From positions 3,451,239 to 3,515,238 of the forward strand of contig NZ_CP166194.1 in the NCBI RefSeq assembly GCF_045679545.1: a DNA stretch of 64,000 nucleotides. The letters run 5' to 3'. Made by a program: the position numbers and the translations under genes. A model generated the notes under the pieces. It was given only the letters and a program-made list of their open reading frames with translations, made no database searches and was not told the DNA's origin. The stretch comes from Enterovibrio sp045679545 (GTDB taxonomy: Bacteria > Pseudomonadota > Gammaproteobacteria > Enterobacterales > Vibrionaceae). Positions 48,434 through 57,941 of this stretch are shown here, in pieces. The stretch's first letter is position 1; each line of letters begins with the position of its first letter.

Positions 48434-49975
48434 TTACCAGGTTTGAGTTGCCTTGAAGTCTTCAACCAACTTAGTCAGTTGCGCTTCAATATCGCTGTTG
48501 TAGTCACCCTTCTCTTCGATCAGAGCAACCAGCTCGGCATACTGTGCCTTAGCATATGCAAGCAGAGCAGCTTCGAAATCAGCCAGTTTTTCCAGAGCAA
48601 CGTCTGTCAAATAGCCTTTTTCTGCTGCAAAAATCACCATGCCTTGTTCGAAAACAGACATTGGTGCGTATTGCTTCTGCTTCATCAACTCAGTCACTTT
48701 CTGGCCATGATCTAGCTGTTTCTTTGTCGCTTCATCAAGGTCAGACGAGAATTGTGCGAATGCCGCCAATTCACGGTACTGTGCCAATGCCGTACGGATA
48801 CCACCAGACAGTTTCTTAATGATCTTCGTCTGAGCAGCACCACCTACACGCGATACTGAAATACCTGGATCAACTGCCGGACGAATACCGGCGTTAAACA
48901 GTTCAGACTGCAGGAAGATCTGACCATCAGTGATCGAGATAACGTTGGTTGGTACGAATGCAGATACGTCACCCGCTTGGGTTTCAATGATAGGTAGCGC
49001 AGTCAAAGAACCGGTTTTACCTGTCACTTCACCGTTGGTGAATTTTTCAACGTAGTCAGCACTTACACGTGCCGCACGCTCTAGCAAACGCGAGTGGAGA
49101 TAGAAGACATCACCTGGGTAAGCTTCACGACCTGGCGGACGACGCAGTAACAGAGAAATCTGACGGTAAGCAACTGCTTGCTTAGACAAATCATCATATA
49201 CAATCAGCGCATCTTCACCGCGATCACGGAAGTATTCACCCATCGCACAACCTGCATAAGGTGCTAGGTATTGCAGCGCAGCAGCTTCAGAAGCTGATGC
49301 AACAACAACGATGGTGTTTTTCAGTGCATCGTGCTCTTCCAGTTTGCGAACCACGTTAGCGATGGTTGACGCTTTCTGGCCGATAGCTACGTAGATAGAG
49401 TAGATACCAGATTTTTTCTGGTTGATGATCGCATCAATTGCCAGTGCTGTTTTACCAGTCTGACGGTCACCGATAACCAGCTCACGCTGACCACGGCCGA
49501 TTGGGATCATAGCATCGACTGCTTTATAACCAGTTTGTACAGGTTGATCGACCGATTGACGAGCGATTACACCCGGTGCAATCACTTCTACAGGAGAAGT
49601 CAATTTCGCGTCGATTGGACCTTTACCGTCAATGGGTTCGCCAAGTGTATTCACGACACGACCCAACAGCTCAGGACCTACTGGCACTTCAAGAATGCGA
49701 CCAGTACCCGTTACTTTCATGCCTTCCTGAAGGTCGGCATAAGGACCCATAACAACCGCACCTACAGAATCACGCTCAAGGTTAAGCGCGAGTGCAAAGC
49801 GGTTGCCAGGTAGTTCAATCATTTCCCCTTGCATAGCATCAGCAAGGCCATGGATGCGAATGATACCGTCGCTGACTGACACGATGGTACCTTCGTTGCG
49901 TGCTTCACTAACAACGTTGAATTTTTCAATACGTTGTTTGATCAGATCGCTAATTTCCGTGGAATTAAGTTGCAT
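48434..49975 (-). CDS. atpA: ATP synthase F1 alpha subunit
   Basis: This is the non-catalytic nucleotide-binding subunit of F1. The 513-residue protein contains GDRQTGKTA and the alpha signature PAVDPGISVSRVGG. The start at MQLNSTEISD matches the family; an 11-residue extension upstream overlaps atpH and is rejected. Confidence 0.97.
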   Translation of the reverse strand: MQLNSTEISDLIKQRIEKFNVVSEARNEGTIVSVSDGIIRIHGLADAMQGEMIELPGNRFALALNLERDSVGAVVMGPYADLQEGMKVTGTGRILEVPVGPELLGRVVNTLGEPIDGKGPIDAKLTSPVEVIAPGVIARQSVDQPVQTGYKAVDAMIPIGRGQRELVIGDRQTGKTALAIDAIINQKKSGIYSIYVAIGQKASTIANVVRKLEEHDALKNTIVVVASASEAAALQYLAPYAGCAMGEYFRDRGEDALIVYDDLSKQAVAYRQISLLLRRPPGREAYPGDVFYLHSRLLERAARVSADYVEKFTNGEVTGKTGSLTALPIIETQAGDVSAFVPTNVISITDGQIFLQSELFNAGIRPAVDPGISVSRVGGAAQTKIIKKLSGGIRTALAQYRELAAFAQFSSDLDEATKKQLDHGQKVTELMKQKQYAPMSVFEQGMVIFAAEKGYLTDVALEKLADFEAALLAYAKAQYAELVALIEEKGDYNSDIEAQLTKLVEDFKATQTW

Positions 49976-49991
49976 GCTCCAATTCCCCAAA

Positions 49992-50525
49992 TCAAGACTG
50001 CAATGCATCGCTCAGACGGCGGATACGACCGCTTACTGAGTTATCGATGACCAAGTCTCCAGCTCGAATCACAACCCCGGCAACCAGGGTCTCGTCTACA
50101 CTACAGTTCAGCTTCACTTTGCGCTCAAGGCGGGCTTCAAGTTTGCTGGAAATAGCATCCAATTGCGCTTCATCAAGCGCGATAGCAGAGAAGACATCTA
50201 CGTCAATCTGCTTTTCGTAGTCTTGGCGCAGTGCCAAGAACTGGATGCATACTTCCGGCAACGCTGTGAGGCGTCCGTTTTCAGCCATTACCTTAATCAG
50301 GTTCTGGCCAAGTTCATTGAGCTGCTCGCCGCACACAGAGATAAAAATCTCAGTCAACTTTTCAGCTGAATGCATACCACCAATGTAATCATCGATGGTT
50401 TCATTGCGGGCAACTTCGGCGGCAAACGTCAGCATTTCAGACCATTGGTCCAGTTCGCTTTTTTCTACCGCCAGATCGAAGGCTGCTTTAGCGTAGGGGC
50501 GTGCGATAGTTGTCAGTTCAGACAT
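49992..50525 (-). CDS. atpH: ATP synthase delta subunit
   Basis: This 177-residue peripheral-stalk subunit links the F1 head to subunit b. Family sequences: TIARPYAKAAFDLA at the N-terminus and VAGVVIRAGDLVIDNSVSGRI near the C-terminus. It is between atpF and atpA. Confidence 0.95.
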   Translation of the reverse strand: MSELTTIARPYAKAAFDLAVEKSELDQWSEMLTFAAEVARNETIDDYIGGMHSAEKLTEIFISVCGEQLNELGQNLIKVMAENGRLTALPEVCIQFLALRQDYEKQIDVDVFSAIALDEAQLDAISSKLEARLERKVKLNCSVDETLVAGVVIRAGDLVIDNSVSGRIRRLSDALQS

Positions 50526-50540
50526 TGCGGCCCCTCCTTC

Positions 50541-51011
50541 TTAAAGTTCTGCAGTGATTTTATCGAGAATATCTTTATGAGCTGACTCATCAATAGAGCG
50601 CTCCAGAATTTTCTCAGCACCGATCACGGCCAGAGTTGCAACTTGCTTGCGTAGTTCATCACGGGCACGGTTACGTTCAGCTTCGAGTTCAGCCTGTCCT
50701 TGGTTAAGGATATTTTGGCGCTCAGAATTCGCTTCTTCGCGGGCTTGGTCGATAATTTGTGCTTTACGCTTGTTCGCCTGTTCGATGATCTCACTTGCAG
50801 AGCGCTTTGCTTCTTTCAATTGATCGGAAGCATTAGCCTGGGCCAAGTTCAGGTCTTTTGCGGCGCGTTCAGCGGCCGCTAAACCGTCAGCAATTTTCTT
50901 CTGACGTTCTTCAATCGCTTGCATGATTGGTGGCCATACATATTTCATGCAGAACCAAACAAACATTGAAAACGCGATTGCCTGACCAAACAGAGTTGCG
51001 TTTATATTCAC
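50541..51011 (-). CDS. atpF: ATP synthase Fo subunit b
   Basis: This 156-residue peripheral-stalk subunit has one N-terminal membrane helix (about 7-27) and a long charged right-handed coiled coil. The start is GTG (MNINATLFGQ), matching the family. The EERQKKIADGLAAAERA segment is typical. Confidence 0.95.
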   Translation of the reverse strand: MNINATLFGQAIAFSMFVWFCMKYVWPPIMQAIEERQKKIADGLAAAERAAKDLNLAQANASDQLKEAKRSASEIIEQANKRKAQIIDQAREEANSERQNILNQGQAELEAERNRARDELRKQVATLAVIGAEKILERSIDESAHKDILDKITAEL

Positions 51012-51058
51012 AACAGCGACTCCTCACTAGTTAGCTATACAGGATCCGTTCAGCTAAA

Positions 51059-51316
51059 TTAGCCAGCCAGTTGACCTACAAATGGGTTTGCAAAAGTGAA
51101 CAGCAACGCAATAACGATACCGATCATTGGTACCGCATCTAGCAGACCTGCAATGATGAACATCTTAACTTGCAGCATAGGAGCCATCTCTGGTTGACGC
51201 GCTGCACCTTCAAGGAATTTACCGCCAAGCAGTGCGAAACCAATCGCGGTACCCAGGGAAGCAAGACCTACAATGATGCCAACGGCAATTGCAGAAAAGC
51301 TCAATAAAGTTTCCAT
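51059..51316 (-). CDS. atpE: ATP synthase Fo subunit c
   Basis: This 85-residue c-ring subunit has two membrane helices joined by the polar loop GAARQPEM. The proton-carrying acid is Asp in AGLLDAVPMIG, so the ring is of the H+ type; the additional sodium-ligand residues are not evident. The ATG was chosen over an adjacent upstream GTG. Confidence 0.96.
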   Translation of the reverse strand: METLLSFSAIAVGIIVGLASLGTAIGFALLGGKFLEGAARQPEMAPMLQVKMFIIAGLLDAVPMIGIVIALLFTFANPFVGQLAG

Positions 51317-51385
51317 CACTATCTCCAGTTTCTTGTTGTCGGCTTATATGCCGGAAGGTCTAACAAAGTTGCTTACTAAAACGTA

Positions 51386-52195
51386 TTAATGATCTGAGTC
51401 TTCATGCGCCTGAGAAAGGTACACGATAGTCAACATCATAAAGACGAACGCTTGGATGGTAATAACCAAAATGTGGAAAATTGCCCACGGTAATGAACCC
51501 AACCATTGCGCCCACCACGGCAGAAGTGCCGCAATCAGGATAAATACCACCTCACCGGCGAACATGTTACCGAACAAACGCATACCCAGTGAAATTGGTT
51601 TCGCCAATAGCGAGACAACTTCAAGAAGCAGGTTGAAAGGAATCATACTCCAGTGATTGAACGGGTGAAGTGCCAGTTCTTTAGCAAAACCGCCAATGCC
51701 TTTTATCTTGATGCTGTAATAAATCATCAAGAAGAAAACGCCAAGCGCCATTGCCAAGGTGATGTTTACATCTGCCGTCGGTACCACTTTAAGGTAAGGG
51801 ATACCAAGCCAGTGTTCCGCTGGATAAGGAAGAAAATCGATTGGAATTAAATCCATCGTATTCATCAAGAAAATCCAGACGAAAATGGTCAGAGCCAGAG
51901 GTGCAATCAGTGGATTCTTTCCATGGAAGGTTTCACGTACGTTTTCATCAACGAACTCGACCAACATTTCCACAAAACACTGAAGCTTGCCTGGTACTCC
52001 GGTTGTTGCTTTCTTTGCCACAGAGCGGAACAGCCATAGGAAGCCGACGCCGATCAGAACAGAGAAAAACAGGCTATCAATGTGCACCGACCAGAAACTA
52101 CCTTCACCCGCTAAACCTAATTTGTCCGTAGACAGATTAGTTAGGTGGTGAGAGATATAACTAGAAGGTGTAAGCGCTTCACCTGGCGCAGCCAT
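51386..52195 (-). CDS. atpB: ATP synthase Fo subunit a
   Basis: This 269-residue membrane subunit forms the proton half-channels. It has five to six helices, with the essential arginine in SLGMRLFGNMFAGE and the C-terminal ILVITIQAFVFMMLTIVYL. It is between atpI and atpE. Confidence 0.96.
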   Translation of the reverse strand: MAAPGEALTPSSYISHHLTNLSTDKLGLAGEGSFWSVHIDSLFFSVLIGVGFLWLFRSVAKKATTGVPGKLQCFVEMLVEFVDENVRETFHGKNPLIAPLALTIFVWIFLMNTMDLIPIDFLPYPAEHWLGIPYLKVVPTADVNITLAMALGVFFLMIYYSIKIKGIGGFAKELALHPFNHWSMIPFNLLLEVVSLLAKPISLGMRLFGNMFAGEVVFILIAALLPWWAQWLGSLPWAIFHILVITIQAFVFMMLTIVYLSQAHEDSDH

Positions 52196-52203
52196 AACTC
52201 ATC

Positions 52204-52593
52204 CTATTTGTTGTTGTTAATGAATAAAACTGGCGCAAGGATATTAATACCAAGTACCAGCAAATAGGTCAGCTTGAGGGGAACAAGTTCCACCTCGGCA
52301 TACAGGTAAACAACGGAAAATAAAACGACAGTCAGCAGAATCTTGAGCACTTCACCGCTGTAGAATGATGCTACAACCAGCTTGGCCGCTCTTGCTCCAC
52401 TAAATAGGAATGCACACAGTGCAAAGGCTGCGTTGGCCACTACAAAGATGCCACCGCCTATGAGTGCGGATATTCCCCAGTCGACATTGATGGTGGTCAC
52501 CATCAAGATTGCCGTTGCTAACACGACGCACAACTGTAACAGCAGCAACCTTGTCGCAAGTTTGCGACCTGGTCGCGTGAGCGTCGATACCAT
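52204..52593 (-). CDS. atpI: ATP synthase assembly protein AtpI
   Basis: This 129-residue protein has four membrane helices. In other bacteria AtpI helps assemble the c-ring. The ATG at 52593 follows GAGG and matches the Vibrio start (MVSTLTRPGRKLATRLLL). The 11-residue extension is not needed. It is the first gene of the operon. Confidence 0.93.
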   Translation of the reverse strand: MVSTLTRPGRKLATRLLLLQLCVVLATAILMVTTINVDWGISALIGGGIFVVANAAFALCAFLFSGARAAKLVVASFYSGEVLKILLTVVLFSVVYLYAEVELVPLKLTYLLVLGINILAPVLFINNNK

Positions 52594-52653
52594 GTATTCG
52601 TTCCTCGATTCCTTTCCTCTTAGCACCTTGGTCGTGCTGGGAAAACTGCGAAA

Positions 52654-52681
52654 ATTATACGGGTCACCCTTTTGAATGCAA
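52654..52681 (-). promoter_or_regulatory. atp operon promoter
   Basis: Minus strand: TTGCAT (52681-52676), 16 bases, TATAAT (52659-52654), 61 bases before atpI. Both elements are close to consensus. Confidence 0.75.
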
Positions 52682-52773
52682 TCTCATCACATCAAAAAGA
52701 GAGGCTAAATTTTACAACAGGGTAACCTGATCACAGTAAGCAAAAATATGTAACAAAAACCCAACGCGTTACG

Positions 52774-53667
52774 TCACATTTTCTCATCGAGAATTGCAAG
52801 AATTTGCATAAGTTTTTCGTTCTGATCAAAGTTGATGACAAGCTTACCACTCCCTCCTTTGCCCTGAGACAAAGAAACTTTGGTACCAAGCTTGTTCGTT
52901 AACCTGTCTTGCACTGCCAAAAACTGATCTGACAGAGGCTCAGGTATTTTTTCGACCACGGGCGATAATAACTTTTTCACCAACGCTTCGGTTTGTCTTA
53001 CTGTGAGTTTTTTATTTACGGAGACGAGAGCCGCTTCAATTTGCGACTCACCTTCCAAAGCGAGTAATGCGCGCGCATGACCCATTTCCAGTTGTCTACC
53101 TGACAACAATTTTTTTACACCAACTTCCAAACCATTTAATCGCAATAAGTTGCTGATGGTGGTGCGAGACTTACCAAGAGCTTCGGCAAGCTGTTGGTGT
53201 GTTAGAGAAAAATCTTGAATCAGGCGATTGAGCGCTTCCGCTTCTTCCATTGCATTGAGATCTTCTCGTTGAATATTCTCAATCAGAGCGATGGCACTAG
53301 CGGCTCTGTCGTTTAACTCACGCACCAAACAAGGAACATGCGTAAGACCTGCCAGCTTTGAGGCACGGAAACGACGTTCCCCAGCAATAATTTCATACTG
53401 CTGGTTATCAATTTGACGAACGACCAATGGTTGGATAACACCCTGAGCTTTAATCGATTCAGCCAGCTCTTCTAAGGCTTCAGGCGCCATATCTTGTCGA
53501 GGCTGATAAACCCCAGGACGTAACGCAGTCAGCGGTAAATGCTGTAACTCACTGTTATTAACAGCTTCACGGGTATCCGCATTGAGGTCCACGCGCGCCT
53601 GTGCTTTTGCACTGGTCGCTAGAAGCGCGTCGAGCCCTTTGCCCAATCCACGTTTAGTCGCGTTCAT
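52774..53667 (-). CDS. parB: Chromosome-partition protein ParB
   Basis: ParB binds parS sites near the origin and loads as a CTP-dependent clamp. The 297-residue protein has GLGKGLDALL at the N-terminus, the CTP-binding GERRFR (96-101) and ENIQRED (130-136), a helix-turn-helix (about 155-180) and a C-terminal dimerisation domain. Together with ParA it partitions the oriC region of chromosome 1 in Vibrio. Confidence 0.96.
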   Translation of the reverse strand: MNATKRGLGKGLDALLATSAKAQARVDLNADTREAVNNSELQHLPLTALRPGVYQPRQDMAPEALEELAESIKAQGVIQPLVVRQIDNQQYEIIAGERRFRASKLAGLTHVPCLVRELNDRAASAIALIENIQREDLNAMEEAEALNRLIQDFSLTHQQLAEALGKSRTTISNLLRLNGLEVGVKKLLSGRQLEMGHARALLALEGESQIEAALVSVNKKLTVRQTEALVKKLLSPVVEKIPEPLSDQFLAVQDRLTNKLGTKVSLSQGKGGSGKLVINFDQNEKLMQILAILDEKM

Positions 53668-53676
53668 TAATTATCC

Positions 53677-54477
53677 TTAGGACGCATTAGCAATATCTGC
53701 AGCTTGTCTGGCCTGCTCTTCACGGCGCAACATTTCACCGGCCAGTGCTAAATACGATTTAGCACCACTGGAATACTTGTCGTAGTACATGGCTGGCTTG
53801 CCGTGGCTTGGCGCTTCGGCAAGGCGAACATTACGCGGGATCACAGTGCGATAAACCTTATCACCGAAGTGTTTTTTAATTTGATCAGACACTTCAGTGG
53901 CCAAACGATTACGCGGATCGTACATGGTTCTAAGCAATCCTTCTACGTGCAAGTCAGCGTTTACTACGCTGGCTAGCTTACTGATGGTGTCCATCAGTGC
54001 AGTTAGACCTTCCAAGGCAAAGTATTCACATTGCATGGGAACCAGTACGGAATTTGCCGCCGTCATGGCGTTGATTGTAAGAAGGTTCAGAGAAGGGGGA
54101 CAATCAATGAAGATGAAATCATAGTTTTCACGAACGTCTGCAAGGGCGTTTCGCAATCTGACTTCACGCGCAAACACTTCCATGAGTTTGATTTCAGCCG
54201 CTGTCACATCACCATTGGCAGCTATCAAATGATAACCACCGGTTGTTTCCGTGACAACAACGTCATTAAACGGGGTTTCTTCAACCAGCAACTCATACGC
54301 AGTGGCATGAACATCATATTTGTCCACACCACTGGCCATGGTTGCGTTGCCTTGTGGATCAAGGTCTATAACTAGCACCTTACGCTGTGTCGCGGCTAAC
54401 GACGCAGCCAAATTAATACAGGTCGTCGTTTTACCAACGCCCCCTTTTTGGTTTGCTATTGCTATGACTTTTCCCAC
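53677..54477 (-). CDS. parA: Chromosome-partition ATPase ParA (Soj)
   Basis: This is a Walker-type ParA ATPase with the deviant Walker A motif KGGVGKTT (11-18), Walker A' and IFIDCPPSL. The 266-residue form has no N-terminal helix-turn-helix, as is usual for chromosomal Soj/ParA. It is upstream of parB by 9 bases and downstream of rsmG. Confidence 0.96.
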   Translation of the reverse strand: MGKVIAIANQKGGVGKTTTCINLAASLAATQRKVLVIDLDPQGNATMASGVDKYDVHATAYELLVEETPFNDVVVTETTGGYHLIAANGDVTAAEIKLMEVFAREVRLRNALADVRENYDFIFIDCPPSLNLLTINAMTAANSVLVPMQCEYFALEGLTALMDTISKLASVVNADLHVEGLLRTMYDPRNRLATEVSDQIKKHFGDKVYRTVIPRNVRLAEAPSHGKPAMYYDKYSSGAKSYLALAGEMLRREEQARQAADIANAS

Positions 54478-54499
54478 AAGTAGACCTCGCCGAGTGATC

Positions 54500-55114
54500 C
54501 TATCTAGCCAAGATTACTAGATGACGTTGCCCTTCCAATCCGGGAACACTCAAAGGTTTGATACCGGTCACAGAACAATCAGCCGGGAGCTCATCAATCT
54601 CGACCTGATCAACTTGTCCTTTCAGTGCAAGGAAGTATCCATGCTCAGAAGGCAAGTGATGACACCAGTTAACCATGTCACTCATCGAAGCAAATGCGCG
54701 GCTCAGCACGCCGTCAAAACCCAGCTCTGGCTGGAAGTCTTCTACGCGGCTTTGAATCGGCGTGACATTGTCGATTTTAAGCTCGTGAATCACCTGACGA
54801 ATAAATCGAATACGCTTACCGAGACTATCGAGCAGAGTAAACGATTTATCTGGATTAATGATCGCCAACGGGATCCCCGGTAAGCCAGGACCAGTACCGA
54901 CATCAATGAAGTTTGATCCTTCAAGATGCTGACTCACCACAATACTGTCCATGATGTGCTTGATGATCATCTCTTGAGGATCGCGCACAGAGGTCAAATT
55001 GTAGGCTTTATTCCATTTGTGGAGCATTTCAACATAGCCAATGAGTTGGTCTTGTTGATGAGCAGGGATATCCATCCCTGCTTGTTCGATTAAATTTGCG
55101 AGTTGTTGTTTCAC
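54500..55114 (-). CDS. rsmG: 16S rRNA m7G527 methyltransferase RsmG (GidB)
   Basis: RsmG methylates G527 of 16S rRNA with SAM. The 204-residue protein has the SAM motif FIDVGTGPGLPGIPLAI and the LTSVRDPQEMIIKHIMDS region. The start codon is GTG. It is six bases after the mnmG stop, so the two are probably co-transcribed with parA-parB. Confidence 0.96.
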   Translation of the reverse strand: MKQQLANLIEQAGMDIPAHQQDQLIGYVEMLHKWNKAYNLTSVRDPQEMIIKHIMDSIVVSQHLEGSNFIDVGTGPGLPGIPLAIINPDKSFTLLDSLGKRIRFIRQVIHELKIDNVTPIQSRVEDFQPELGFDGVLSRAFASMSDMVNWCHHLPSEHGYFLALKGQVDQVEIDELPADCSVTGIKPLSVPGLEGQRHLVILAR

Positions 55115-55120
55115 GGAAAA

Positions 55121-57010
55121 TCAGGCTCCCTTTTTGAGCATGCCTTGCTTTTTCAGGTGGACCAGCAAAATGGAAATAGCTGCTGGAGTGATCCCTGAAA
55201 TACGTGAAGCCTTACCTACGGTTTCAGGACGAGCATCCTGCAACTTGGCCACGACCTCATTAGACAACCCTTTGATTTGTTTGTAATCCAACTCAATAGG
55301 AAGAGACGTATTTTCATGGCGAACAGACTTCTCAATCTCGTCTTTTTGACGATTGATATAGCCTTCGTATTTAATTTGCGTTTCCACTTGCTCACGCGCT
55401 TGTTGATCATCACAAGCAGGACCAAATACTGGATTTAACACCAGTTGGTCGTAGGTGACTTCAGGACGACGTAAAAGCTCTTCGCCGTTTGCCTCACGCG
55501 ACAAAGGCGCCTTGAGGATCGCGTTGAGTGCTTGCGCATGCTCAGAGGTCGGATGAATCCAGGTGCTACGAAGACGCTGTGCTTCCAGTTCCATGTTTTC
55601 CAGTTTCTGATTGAAACGAGCCCAACGTTCATCATCGACCAAGCCAAGTTGACGACCGGTCTCAGTCAAGCGCAAATCCGCATTGTCTTCACGCAACAAC
55701 AAGCGATATTCAGCACGTGATGTGAACATGCGGTACGGTTCTTTGGTGCCCATGGTCGACAAATCGTCAATCAATACGCCCATGTAGGCTTGATCGCGAC
55801 GAGGACACCAACCCTCTTTGTCTTGTGCGAATAACGCAGCATTTGCACCAGCAAGCAGACCTTGTGCTGCCGCTTCTTCGTAACCAGTTGTGCCGTTAAT
55901 CTGACCGGCAAAGAACAAGCCTTTAATAAATTTAGTTTCAAAGGTTTGCTTCAGATCTCGCGGATCAAAGAAATCATATTCGATCGCATAACCCGGACGG
56001 ATCACTCTCGCGTTCTCAAAGCCCTTGATCGAATGGATGATCCCCATTTGCACATCAAATGGCAGGCTGGTGGAGATCCCATTAGGATACAACTCATGGG
56101 TTGTAAGGCCTTCAGGTTCAACGAAAATCTGGTGTTTGTCTTTGTCAGCAAAGCGCATCACCTTGTCTTCAATTGACGGGCAATAACGTGGACCAATGCC
56201 CTCAATGACACCTGAGTACATAGGGCTTCGATCCAAGTTATTGCGGATCACGTCATGGGTTTTTTCATTGGTGTAAGTAATAAAACACGGCACTTGGCGT
56301 GGGTGTTCTGACACGTTACCCATGAATGAAAATACAGGACAAGGAGTGTCGCCATGCTGCGTTTCCATTTCGCTGAAATCAACGGTACGTGCATCAATGC
56401 GCGGTGGCGTACCTGTTTTTAGGCGATCAACACGAAAAGGCAATTCACGCAGTCGATCAGCCAGCGCGATGGACGGAGGATCACCCGCTCGACCACCAGA
56501 GTAATTTTCTAAACCAATATGAATTTTTCCACCCAAGAACGTACCTACCGTCAGTACAACGGACTTAGCACGGAACTTAAGACCCATTTCAGTGACTACA
56601 CCAACCACTTGATCTTGTTCAACAATAAGATCAATAACGGCCTGCTGGAATAGCATTAAGTTGGGTTGATTTTCCAATGTTTCGCGAACAGCTGCTTTGT
56701 AAAGCGCACGGTCAGCTTGAGCACGTGTTGCTCGCACTGCTGGGCCTTTTGATGCATTCAGCGTTCTAAATTGGATCCCACCTTTGTCGATAGCACGGGC
56801 CATTAAACCGCCAAGTGCATCGACTTCTTTCACCAGATGTCCTTTTCCGATCCCGCCAATGGCAGGGTTGCATGACATTTGCCCCAATGTATCGATGTTG
56901 TGTGTTAGGAGAAGGGTTTGTTGACCCATACGTGCAGCGGCCAGTGCGGCTTCCGTACCTGCATGACCACCACCAACAACGATGACATCAAAGTTATCCT
57001 GGTAAAACAT
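55121..57010 (-). CDS. mnmG: tRNA uridine-5-carboxymethylaminomethyl modification enzyme MnmG (GidA)
   Basis: MnmG, an FAD enzyme, works with MnmE to form cmnm5U34 in tRNAs that read NNA/NNG codons. The 629-residue protein has the N-terminal Rossmann FAD loop GGGHAGTEAA, CNPAIGGIGKGH and the C-terminal helical domain SRISGITPAAISILLVHLKK. It borders oriC, as in other gammaproteobacteria, and leads the mnmG-rsmG-parAB cluster. Confidence 0.97.
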   Translation of the reverse strand: MFYQDNFDVIVVGGGHAGTEAALAAARMGQQTLLLTHNIDTLGQMSCNPAIGGIGKGHLVKEVDALGGLMARAIDKGGIQFRTLNASKGPAVRATRAQADRALYKAAVRETLENQPNLMLFQQAVIDLIVEQDQVVGVVTEMGLKFRAKSVVLTVGTFLGGKIHIGLENYSGGRAGDPPSIALADRLRELPFRVDRLKTGTPPRIDARTVDFSEMETQHGDTPCPVFSFMGNVSEHPRQVPCFITYTNEKTHDVIRNNLDRSPMYSGVIEGIGPRYCPSIEDKVMRFADKDKHQIFVEPEGLTTHELYPNGISTSLPFDVQMGIIHSIKGFENARVIRPGYAIEYDFFDPRDLKQTFETKFIKGLFFAGQINGTTGYEEAAAQGLLAGANAALFAQDKEGWCPRRDQAYMGVLIDDLSTMGTKEPYRMFTSRAEYRLLLREDNADLRLTETGRQLGLVDDERWARFNQKLENMELEAQRLRSTWIHPTSEHAQALNAILKAPLSREANGEELLRRPEVTYDQLVLNPVFGPACDDQQAREQVETQIKYEGYINRQKDEIEKSVRHENTSLPIELDYKQIKGLSNEVVAKLQDARPETVGKASRISGITPAAISILLVHLKKQGMLKKGA

Positions 57011-57058
57011 GGTGTGACCTCAAAAGGAAATGGTTGATTTGGGTATTGCGAAAAAGAG

Positions 57059-57380
57059 GATCATTCTACCGCTTTTCCAGAAGGGTGAGAACCAAAAGTG
57101 TGATCTTTGATCGTGTGGTAAAAGCTTAAAGATATGTAGAGATCTTTATATAGATCTTTGTATTGATCATTATTAAGGAAGACGATCTCTGTGGATAACT
57201 GACAAATGATCAATATGATCATTCGTTTATGGAGGATCGTTTGTTGTGCGTGAGCTTGGATCAAGTCATGTACTAGCTGGGATCAAAATTGCAACTTATC
57301 AACAGGAGGGGAAAAGTGAAAAAGTTGTTATTGGGATAACTATAGGTTGATCACCGCTTAGATCTATAGTTATCCACAAT
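57059..57380. other. oriC: Chromosomal replication origin oriC (chromosome 1)
   Basis: This AT-rich gene-free region between mnmG and mioC aligns in order with E. coli oriC. AT-rich unwinding repeats with GATCTTT lie around 57141-57170. Boxes corresponding to R1 (TGTGGATAA, 57190-57198), R2 (TTATCAACA, 57296-57304), R3 (TTGGGATAA, 57331-57339) and R4 (TTATCCACA, 57370-57378) are in the same arrangement. I count 14 GATC sites between 57059 and 57364, as needed for SeqA/Dam sequestration. A short antisense frame here (57061-57264) is coincidental. Confidence 0.95.
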
Positions 57381-57427
57381 TCACAGGTCGCAAAATAGAA
57401 TAAAAACTGAGTCTTCAATAGAGAATT

Positions 57428-57874
57428 TTATTCACAGAGCTGGTTTTTATGTTGCGATAGCCAAATTTCGGCGGGTTCTTCTGGTAACGGATGCGTCAAA
57501 ATATCGATCTCAAATCGTTCAATTACACGCTCTGCACCAAGTTGTTTTAGCTGATTGTCGGCATTGATTCCTGCACCGCAAAAGGTGTCATAACTCGAGT
57601 CACCAATCGCAATGACGGCGAATTTGACACCGGATAAATCGGGTTTTTCCGTTTTCAGGGCGTCCATTAGCGGCAGCAAGTTATCTGGATAGTCACCAGC
57701 GCCATGTGTCGAGGTGATTAGTAACAAGCGTTTACAGCTTGTTACGTCTGCCAATTCAGCTTCATTGATGATCTTAACTTTATGGCCCTCTTGCGCTAGT
57801 TGAGCGGCAAGATGATCGCCAACATATTCGGTGCCACCCAGTGTACTTCCGGTGATCAGGGTTATTTCACTCAT
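57428..57874 (-). CDS. mioC: Flavodoxin-like protein MioC
   Basis: This 148-residue FMN-binding flavodoxin-like protein has the phosphate loop GSTLGGTEYV and STHGAGDYPDN. In E. coli MioC supports biotin synthesis, and its gene reads into oriC. Here it is also transcribed leftward into oriC. The start at MSEITLITG follows GAAGAG; an eight-residue extension is not conserved. Confidence 0.94.
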   Translation of the reverse strand: MSEITLITGSTLGGTEYVGDHLAAQLAQEGHKVKIINEAELADVTSCKRLLLITSTHGAGDYPDNLLPLMDALKTEKPDLSGVKFAVIAIGDSSYDTFCGAGINADNQLKQLGAERVIERFEIDILTHPLPEEPAEIWLSQHKNQLCE

Positions 57875-57941
57875 AGACTCTTCTCTAGATCTGTGCAAAT
57901 ACAGGTTGCTAGTATTGAAGTCAGGCTATGGGCAAGTCAAG

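Noticed and set aside
57061..57264. 67-residue minus-strand open frame
   Set aside because: It lies inside oriC, across DnaA boxes and unwinding repeats, so coding is unlikely.
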